DNA of 64,000 nt from Bifidobacterium sp. ESL0728 (GTDB lineage Bacteria > Actinomycetota > Actinomycetes > Actinomycetales > Bifidobacteriaceae): positions 1,364,001 through 1,428,000 of the forward strand of contig NZ_CP113925.1 of the NCBI RefSeq assembly GCF_029392015.1. Direction: 5' to 3'. The notes under the pieces were generated by a model that saw only the letters and a list, made by a program, of their open reading frames with translations, was not told the DNA's origin and ran no database searches. Each line of letters begins with the position of its first letter. The first letter of the stretch is position 1. This document shows positions 57,934 to 64,000 of this stretch, piece after piece. A program made the translations under genes and the position numbers.

Positions 57934-58054
57934 GGTGGTTCACCAGCGAATAGCTACCGCATGAATAAGGAACCTTATGACAGTGAGCTTGCAATTCGCA
58001 CGTATGCATTTAGAAAAATTGAGCATGCGGCAGCTATTCGCTTGGAGTACCACC
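57934..58054. repeat. Imperfect inverted repeat between the pair-3 palindromes
   Basis: The left arm (57934-57963, ending AGCGAATAGCTACCGCATG) is largely complementary to the right arm (58024-58054, starting CATGCGGCAGCTATTCGCT). The loop is 60 bases. The arms are unrelated in sequence to the family-1 core. Confidence 0.7.
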
Positions 58055-58106
58055 GACCCTGATTCTTTACTATTTGGAGATTACAGCGAGTTCGCTTCCC
58101 TAAGGA

Positions 58107-58205
58107 TTAGTGGCGGCGGCAGATATGCAATGTTCGACCGTAAAGACTTGGCCTGAGCGGCCCGGAGCGTGTCGAACGTTGTATATCTGCCACCGCCACG
58201 ACTAA
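58107..58205 (+). repeat. Palindromic repeat, forward-oriented copy (pair 3)
   Basis: Arms TTAGTGGCGGCGGCAGA and TCTGCCACCGCCACGACTAA pair except for one mismatch and a two-base bulge. The core GACCGTAAAGACTTGGCC, GAGCGGCC and CGGAGCGTGTCGAAC is identical to the 26778 copy. It begins 31 bases after the M20 peptidase stop. Confidence 0.87.
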
Positions 58206-58235
58206 CGTCAGACGACGAGAAGGCGAGTTAGTGGA

Positions 58236-59603
58236 TTACTTCGCGAGTTTGGTTAGGATCAGGGCCTCGGTGAGGACGTTGTTTTTTAGGCTTTGAAGGT
58301 CAATCGACTCGTTGGGGCTGTGGGCGTTGCCCTTGGGGTCTTCTGGTCCGGTAACCAAGACCTGAGCCTTGGGGAAGATGCGCTGCAGCTCGGGAATGAA
58401 CGGGATCGAGCCGCCTTCGCCCTTGTTGATCGGGTCGACGCCGAACGCCTCGCGCATCGATTCCAATGCATCCTGGGTGGCTTCGGCATTGGGGTCCATG
58501 CTCCAGCCCATGCCGGCGTCGACCATCGAAACCGAGACTTCAGCACCGAACGGCGCGTGGGAAGTGAGGAAGTCCGTAACGGCCTTGGCAGCATCTTCAG
58601 GACGCTGGTTTGGCGCGGTGCGGATGGAAAGACGGAAACGCGTTTCGTTGGCGATGACGTTGAACGAACCCTCGACCGGATGGGCATCGAATCCGATGAC
58701 CGAGATGCTCGGCTTGGTCCACAGGCGCGAGGCGAGAGAACCTGTGCCGGCGAACCGGTAGGAATCGACCACGGAGGAATCGGCACGTACGCTGGCCTCA
58801 TCCAAGTCACGCTGAAGCCCACCGACCGGGTCTCCTCCGACAAGACCAGGGATATTCAGCGATCCATTTTCGTCATACATCGAAGCGATAAGCATGGATG
58901 ACAGAGTATTGGCATCGAGAATCGGGCCGCCGAACTGGCCGGAGTGCACGGGATGTTCCAGCGCCTTCACGGTGACATCCAAGTCGGTATTGCCGCGCAG
59001 ACTAGTGGTGAGGCTGGGGATTTCGGCGCTCCAGTTGCCGGAGTCGGCCACGATGATGACATCGGAATCGAACTCGTCGCGATGCGCCTCGATGAAAGGA
59101 ATGAAGCTCGGCGAGCCCATCTCCTCCTCGCCTTCGATGAAGACCTTGATATTGACCTTCAAATCGTCACCCAATGCATGCAACGCGCCGGAATGGATGG
59201 CAATGCCGCCACCGTCGTCGGTCGCGCCGCGTCCGTAAAGACGGCCATCGACCTCGGTGGCCACAAACGGGTCGGTATCCCATGCCGAGGCGTCCGGCAC
59301 CGGCTGAACGTCGTGATGAGCGTATAGCAGCACGGTGGGAGCGTCAGGATTGACAATCTTCGAACCGACCACTTCAAAAGCTCCGGGGGTGCCGTCAGGA
59401 TTCTTGGACTGCACCACTTTGGCGTCCACCCCGCGTTTTTTAAGTTCGTCAGCCACGAATTGCGCCGAACGACGCATGTGCTCACCGGTGATGCCTTGTG
59501 CGGAAACCGATTTCAGTGCAACCTTCCTGCTCAACAGATCGACAATGCGATCAAAATCGGCGTCGACCCGCGAATGCAGTTCTTCCTTGCTCAATGCAGC
59601 CAT
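58236..59603 (-). CDS. M20-family metallopeptidase (dipeptidase-like)
   Basis: The product has 455 residues. Metal ligands are in LLYAHHDVQPV, GRGATDDGGGIAIH and FIEGEEEMGSPSF, the di-zinc centre of M20/M25/M40 enzymes, with a dimerisation domain in the middle. It probably cleaves dipeptides; DapE or carboxypeptidase activity cannot be ruled out. AAGGAGCATGAC before the ATG (59603) fixes the start; the nine-codon extension includes the binding site. Confidence 0.92.
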   Translation of the reverse strand: MAALSKEELHSRVDADFDRIVDLLSRKVALKSVSAQGITGEHMRRSAQFVADELKKRGVDAKVVQSKNPDGTPGAFEVVGSKIVNPDAPTVLLYAHHDVQPVPDASAWDTDPFVATEVDGRLYGRGATDDGGGIAIHSGALHALGDDLKVNIKVFIEGEEEMGSPSFIPFIEAHRDEFDSDVIIVADSGNWSAEIPSLTTSLRGNTDLDVTVKALEHPVHSGQFGGPILDANTLSSMLIASMYDENGSLNIPGLVGGDPVGGLQRDLDEASVRADSSVVDSYRFAGTGSLASRLWTKPSISVIGFDAHPVEGSFNVIANETRFRLSIRTAPNQRPEDAAKAVTDFLTSHAPFGAEVSVSMVDAGMGWSMDPNAEATQDALESMREAFGVDPINKGEGGSIPFIPELQRIFPKAQVLVTGPEDPKGNAHSPNESIDLQSLKNNVLTEALILTKLAK

Positions 59604-59746
59604 GTCATGCTCCTTATCAGACTTGTCCATTCATCTCGATAATCACACAGGCCCGAGAAAAAACAGAAGAAACCCGTCCGGAATCGTTTGAATCGCTACA
59701 TATTCACCGAGGTTTGCGCGTCGATACTCTCCCCTAATCTCAAACT

Positions 59747-60367
59747 ATGACATGGAATCCCTTCAGCAAGGACAAGAAGAAGGAAGCGGCGCAGAAATCC
59801 GCCGATTCCGCAGCAAATAAACCTGATGAGCAGGAAGGCAAAGGCCACCCGACACCCAAGCGTAAGGTCGCCGAGCAACGCAACCTTCATCCTCTCGTTC
59901 CAAAAGACTCCAAGGCCGACAAGAAAGCCGCCAAGGAACGAATCAAGAAGAAAGAAGACGAGCAGTACGAGGCGATGCGTACCGGCGACGTGGCCCATAT
60001 GCCGCGTGTCGAGCGCGATCCTGCCCATATTTACGTCCGCGATTACGTCGATGCCCGCTTCAACCTCGCCGAATACTTCCTTCCGGTGTTTTTCATCATC
60101 ATGATCGTCACCATGGTCATTGCCTTCGAATGGCCTGCACTTTACGGTCCGCTGCTTGCGGCGATGTATATCTATCTGATTCTCGCAATTATCGACATCG
60201 TCGTCATGTGGCAGAAGCTCAAGAAGAAACTCATCGAAAAGTTCGGAGAAAAATCGGTGGCGAAAGGTACCCGCATGTGCTCGTATGCTTGGAGTCGCGC
60301 CCTTCAGCTTCGCCGTTGGCGCGTACCTAGGCCGACGTCGAAGAAACGCGGCAACTGGCCGAAGTAA
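59747..60367 (+). CDS. DUF3043 membrane protein
   Basis: The product has 206 residues. A Lys-rich cytoplasmic N-terminus (MTWNPFSKDKKKEAA) precedes VRDYVDARFNLAEYF and two membrane helices (PVFFIIMIVTMVIAF and YGPLLAAMYIYLILAIIDIVV), the pattern of actinobacterial DUF3043. The function is unknown. It is divergent from the peptidase and ends at a terminator before lpd. Confidence 0.87.
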   Translation: MTWNPFSKDKKKEAAQKSADSAANKPDEQEGKGHPTPKRKVAEQRNLHPLVPKDSKADKKAAKERIKKKEDEQYEAMRTGDVAHMPRVERDPAHIYVRDYVDARFNLAEYFLPVFFIIMIVTMVIAFEWPALYGPLLAAMYIYLILAIIDIVVMWQKLKKKLIEKFGEKSVAKGTRMCSYAWSRALQLRRWRVPRPTSKKRGNWPK

Positions 60368-60399
60368 AGCCGTTCGTACGTCCTGTTTTCATAAGAAAT

Positions 60400-60441
60400 T
60401 ACCTTTGCGTCCGTTCATCGAATATACGCAAAGGTATTTTT
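60400..60441 (+). terminator. Intrinsic terminator between the DUF3043 gene and lpd
   Basis: TACCTTTGCGT pairs exactly with ACGCAAAGGTA, followed by five T residues. Strong rho-independent form. Confidence 0.9.
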
Positions 60442-60472
60442 ATTTATTAAGACTTATAGATTCGGAGTAAAG

Positions 60473-62002
60473 ATGCAGACCACACATGTCGACATCGCCA
60501 TCATCGGCGGCGGGCCCGGCGGGTATGCCACGGCTTTGCGCGCCAGCGAACTGGGACTTTCGGTCGTACTGATCAATCGCGAAGAGAGACTCGGCGGTAC
60601 CTGCCTCAACCGCGGATGTATCCCGTCGAAAGCCCTCATCACCGCTTCCCGTGCGATTGCCGATGTCGGTGATGCGAAACGTATAGGCATCAACGCAAGC
60701 ATCGAAGACATCGATTTTGTGAAACTGAACGCTTTCAAGAACGAGATGGTCAGGGCGATGACCGATGGCCTGGCAACCCTGCTTTCGACGAGAAAAGTGG
60801 CAGTGATTAACGGTGAAGCCTCAATTGCAGAGAATCATCGCGTCAAAGTAAATATCAGCGAAACGAAGAACACAAACGCTCTTTCCAACGGTTCAACGAC
60901 CAAGGAACACCATTCCAAAGCCGATTTGCAATCTGTCAGACAATCCAAAAGCGCGTGTAACTCCTCCATCGAGATCACAGCCGACAATATCGTGGTAGCC
61001 ACTGGCTCGCGCCCCAGGCCTCTGCCGGATCATCCTTTCGAAGGCGCAGTGATCGATTCGACCCAGGCGCTCGGCCTGCTGCCATTCCCGAAGTCTGCGG
61101 TCATTGTCGGGGCCGGCGCCGTAGCGGTGGAATTCGCCTCGATGTGGAATGCGGCAGGCGTTGACGTGACTCTGCTGATCCGCCACGAACGTGTGCTTTC
61201 CCACACGCACCGTCGCACTTCGATGGCGCTGACCCGTGCATTGGCCAAAAACGGAGTCCATATCGTCACCCACAGCCATGTCGGCGATATCAAAAGCGTT
61301 GCAGGCATCGCAGGCGCAACCGTCTGTTATTCCACCGACAAAGATGAAACCGTACGTGAGGTCCAAGCCGACTTCGTGCTGACAGCGATTGGACGCGACC
61401 CCAACACCGACGCCGATTGGTTCGACAACGCAGGCATCGAACTGGACGAACACGGTCTGGTGAAAACCGATGATCTCGGACGTACCAGCCAACCCGGAAT
61501 CTGGGCGTTGGGGGACATCACCGTCGGGCCGGCACTGGCCTACCGAGCATTCGAACAGGGCATCGTCATCGCCGAAACCATCGCCGGCCGAAATCCCCGA
61601 CCGGTCGACAACAACACCGTCCCCGAAGTCGTCTTCTCCACTCCGGAATTCGCCAGCGTGGGATTGACAATCGATGCAGCCAAAGCAAATCCGGCCATCA
61701 TCGAGCCCAAAGAGACCGTCTACCCGATGATGGGCAACGCACGAATCCTCATGAGCGGCGAAGCAGGGTCGATGTCGGTGGTAAGCGGAGCATACGCCAG
61801 CAAACCCGATACACCGGTAATTCTGGGCGTCCATATGCTCGCCCCGGATGCCGGCGACCTGATAGCGGAGGCCGAAGAACTGATCGGCAATCGCGTGCCG
61901 CTCAGCGATGCCGCACGCCTTATTCACCCCCACCCTACTTTCAGCGAAGCGTTCGGCGAGGCTCTGCTCAAAGCGGACGGACGGCCGTTGCACACCCGAT
62001 AA
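60473..62002 (+). CDS. lpd: Dihydrolipoyl dehydrogenase (orphan)
   Basis: The product has 509 residues. FAD site IAIIGGGPGGYATALRASEL, redox pair GGTCLNRGCIPSKAL, NAD site SAVIVGAGAVAVEFASMW and C-terminal His-Pro-His-Pro-Thr in LIHPHPTFSEAFGEALL complete the class I flavoprotein set. It oxidises dihydrolipoamide. No pyruvate or 2-oxoacid dehydrogenase genes are nearby, and bifidobacteria generally lack them, so the partner is unclear. A polar insertion (about 125-165) precedes the second FAD segment. Confidence 0.93.
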   Translation: MQTTHVDIAIIGGGPGGYATALRASELGLSVVLINREERLGGTCLNRGCIPSKALITASRAIADVGDAKRIGINASIEDIDFVKLNAFKNEMVRAMTDGLATLLSTRKVAVINGEASIAENHRVKVNISETKNTNALSNGSTTKEHHSKADLQSVRQSKSACNSSIEITADNIVVATGSRPRPLPDHPFEGAVIDSTQALGLLPFPKSAVIVGAGAVAVEFASMWNAAGVDVTLLIRHERVLSHTHRRTSMALTRALAKNGVHIVTHSHVGDIKSVAGIAGATVCYSTDKDETVREVQADFVLTAIGRDPNTDADWFDNAGIELDEHGLVKTDDLGRTSQPGIWALGDITVGPALAYRAFEQGIVIAETIAGRNPRPVDNNTVPEVVFSTPEFASVGLTIDAAKANPAIIEPKETVYPMMGNARILMSGEAGSMSVVSGAYASKPDTPVILGVHMLAPDAGDLIAEAEELIGNRVPLSDAARLIHPHPTFSEAFGEALLKADGRPLHTR

Positions 62003-62122
62003 CTCATTAAATCCATTGCAAAGTTTCCCGAAATACGGCGTAAGTGCATGTTTTGCGTCGCAACCACTCCCTAAAATCGTGATTTAGTTTGTTCGTGCCA
62101 GAAAATACAAGTGAGGAAGTCG

Positions 62123-62917
62123 ATGGCCAAAGAGAAAAAGGCGAAGAAAGACAAGAAAAAAGGCCCGAAAGTCATTACTCAGATTCGCCAGATCTATAAG
62201 TACACCCATGCGGAAGACAAGTCACTCCCCTGGCTTTTGGCAGGTGCGTTCCTGCTGCCGGTCGTGATCGGTGTCATCGTCGGTCTACTCATGCATTGGG
62301 GCTGGCTTACCTGGATCTTCATGATGATCCTGCTGGTGATGGTCGGCGTGCTGCTCTTCACCATGACGCTGACCAATCGTTCGGACAAGGTCGGCTATGC
62401 CAAGCTCGAGGGCCGGCCGGGTGCCGCCATCAGCGTGCTCAGCAATATCAACAAGGCTGGCTACAGCTTCCCTCAGACCCCGGTATGGATCGATCCGAAG
62501 ACCAAAGAGGCCATATGGCGAGGAACCGGATACAACGGCGTCTACCTGCTGGCCGAGGGGAGCGTAAGCCATACGAAACGCCCGTTGGAACGTCAAAAAC
62601 AAGCCATCAAAGGTGTAACCGCAGGAAGCGACATCCCCGTCTTTTCGATATCAGTAGGAACCGAAGAAGGACAGGTACGGCTCAAGGACCTGCGCAAGAC
62701 GGTGCTCAAGTGCAAAAGTTATGAGACCATTGAACACAGATTCGCTTTCATGAACAAGATTCATCCTCGTCGTCGCTTCGTACTTACCAAGGAGCAGCTT
62801 GAAACACTGAACGGTCGCCTGCACACCCTTCAGGAGAAGCGCGGCCTAGGCATTCCCAAGGGCATGGACCCGATGCGCCCGCAACATATCAGCCGCAGAG
62901 CCATGCGCGGCCGGTGA
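62123..62917 (+). CDS. DUF4191 membrane protein
   Basis: The ATG (62123) follows GAGGAAGTCG. The product has 264 residues with a Lys-rich N-terminus and two helices (WLLAGAFLLPVVIGVIVGLL and WLTWIFMMILLVMVGVLLF), then a soluble C-terminal half (PGAAISVLSNINKAGYSF). It matches actinobacterial DUF4191; the function is unknown. It is next to lpd and glnA, as in related genomes. A terminator follows. Confidence 0.87.
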   Translation: MAKEKKAKKDKKKGPKVITQIRQIYKYTHAEDKSLPWLLAGAFLLPVVIGVIVGLLMHWGWLTWIFMMILLVMVGVLLFTMTLTNRSDKVGYAKLEGRPGAAISVLSNINKAGYSFPQTPVWIDPKTKEAIWRGTGYNGVYLLAEGSVSHTKRPLERQKQAIKGVTAGSDIPVFSISVGTEEGQVRLKDLRKTVLKCKSYETIEHRFAFMNKIHPRRRFVLTKEQLETLNGRLHTLQEKRGLGIPKGMDPMRPQHISRRAMRGR

Positions 62918-62923
62918 TTCAAT

Positions 62924-62954
62924 CCTCTCGTGACCAAATCGCGAGAGGTTTTTT
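62924..62954 (+). terminator. Intrinsic terminator after the DUF4191 gene
   Basis: CCTCTCG pairs with CGAGAGG across an 11-base loop, followed by six T residues, starting seven bases after the stop. Confidence 0.92.
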
Positions 62955-63092
62955 CATTTCAATTTCCCTGATAATTCAACGAATTCCAATTAAAAATCAT
63001 CGTCCGAAACATATTCGTAACTCAATGCGCGACCTCTGGAAACTCATTACCTTACACTTGGACATTGTTAGCACAACGAAAGGAGCGGTCCA

Positions 63093-64000
63093 TTGACTGC
63101 ACTCGAAACGAAGGAAGACCTCGAAGCCCTCATCAACACGGAAGGCGTGGAATACATCTCCGTGCGCTTCACCGACCTCTTAGGCGGTCAGCAGCACTTC
63201 ACGGTGCCGGCAAGTGAATTCCTCAAGGACGCGTTCACCGACGGAGAGCCGTTCGACGGATCATCCATCCGTGGCTTCCAAGCCATCGAGAACTCTGATA
63301 TGAAGCTGGTTCCGGATGTGTCCACCGCTTTCCTCGATCCGTTCCGCAAGCACAAGACACTCGTTGTAGCCCATTCGGTGGTCGACCCGATCACCATGGA
63401 ACCCTATTCGCGCGACCCGCGTCAGGTGGCCGCCAAGGCCGAAGCCTACATCAAGGCGACCGGCGTGGCCGACACTGCCTGCTTCGCCCCCGAGGCCGAA
63501 TTCTTCCTCTTCGATTCCGTCCGTTACGAGAACACGATGCAGCGTTCCTTCTATGAAGTCGATTCCGTCGAGGCACCATGGAACACCGGCGCCGAAGTCG
63601 AGGCCGACGGCTCGGCCAATGTCGGTTTCAAGAACCGCGTCAAGGGCGGCTACTTCCCTCCGGCCCCGCAGGACCACAACCAGGACCTGCGCGACGACAT
63701 GGTCGCCAACCTTCAGAAGGTCGGCCTGATTCTCGAACGCAGCCACCACGAGGTCGGCGGCGCAGGCCAACAGGAGATCAACTATCGTTTCAACACCCTG
63801 CAGCACGCCGGTGATGACCTGCAGAAATACAAGTACGTCGTGCACGAAACCGCTTTCGAGGCAGGCAAGGCCGTGACCTTCATGCCCAAGCCCATCGCCG
63901 GCGACAACGGCACCGGCATGCACTGCCACCAGTCGCTGTGGAAGGACGGCAAGCCGCTCTTCTACGACGAGAATGGCTACGGCGGCCTTTCCGACATCGC
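63093..64000 (+). CDS. glnA: Type I glutamine synthetase (3' end outside window)
   Basis: A TTG start at 63093 follows AAAGGAGCGGTCCA. The visible 302 codons encode [20 protein letters not shown], then [36 protein letters not shown] and the catalytic-domain segments [13 protein letters not shown] and [18 protein letters not shown]. It makes glutamine from glutamate and ammonia. The adenylylation region, if present, lies beyond the window. Confidence 0.96.
   Translation, partial: MTALETKEDLEALINTEGVEYISVRFTDLLGGQQHFTVPASEFLKDAFTDGEPFDGSSIRGFQAIENSDMKLVPDVSTAFLDPFRKHKTLVVAHSVVDPITMEPYSRDPRQVAAKAEAYIKATGVADTACFAPEAEFFLFDSVRYENTMQRSFYEVDSVEAPWNTGAEVEADGSANVGFKNRVKGGYFPPAPQDHNQDLRDDMVANLQKVGLILERSHHEVGGAGQQEINYRFNTLQHAGDDLQKYKYVVHETAFEAGKAVTFMPKPIAGDNGTGMHCHQSLWKDGKPLFYDENGYGGLSDI

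Overview
The window is a high-G+C actinobacterial chromosome segment, most likely from a Bifidobacterium. Three things point there: the arginine order argC-J-B-D-F-R-G-H, the recN/NAD kinase/tlyA/HAD-IIA/TPR/tyrS neighbourhood, and an orphan dihydrolipoyl dehydrogenase near glnA. I cannot name the species from sequence alone. Most genes lie on the minus strand.

Layout. 1-2543: a truncated YdcF/DUF218 membrane protein and an S10-type serine peptidase. 2544-7860: an A+T-rich, decayed integrative region ending at a tRNA-Ala(GGC) gene. It holds an unrecognised AT-rich gene, a truncated integrase-plus-upstream remnant, an XRE regulator pseudogene, a surface-type protein and a tyrosine integrase with a frameshift near codon 35. 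8200-15900: accessory genes (Ser/Gly-rich membrane protein, EamA transporter, PPOX-fold protein, SRAP protein, aldo/keto reductase, GH13 glycosidase, Lys/Ala-rich small protein). 16100-25700: housekeeping genes (histidine phosphatase, rsfS, glmU, tRNA-Gln, prs, nadD, proA, thrC) and a YtrA-like GntR regulator. 25880-37440: HAD phosphatase, recN, NAD kinase, bactofilin-like gene, tlyA, HAD-IIA phosphatase, an RGG-rich TPR protein, tyrS and an SGNH hydrolase. 37514-47703: the arginine biosynthesis cluster with its repressor and palindromic candidate ARG boxes. 48010-53941: proline-rich membrane protein, pheT, pheS, TrmH-type methyltransferase. 54101-57757: a TPP riboswitch, a YkoE-like S component and a fused EcfA-EcfA-EcfT protein, which together read as a thiamine/precursor uptake operon. 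58236-64000: M20 peptidase, DUF3043 protein, lpd, DUF4191 protein and the start of glnA.

The least explained signals are two non-coding repeat systems. The first is a family of about 85-175 bp palindromes present as three pairs (26562-26867, 39058-39369, 57804-58205). Every pair has the same reverse-then-forward arrangement and fills the gap between two co-directional genes. The outer stems differ in sequence between copies but stay self-complementary. The second is a pair of arrays (13818-13980 and 40824-40988), each with three units of 60-61 bp. Each unit alternates a 15-bp box with its inverse complement at fixed spacings of 12-13 and 18 bp, with variable spacers.
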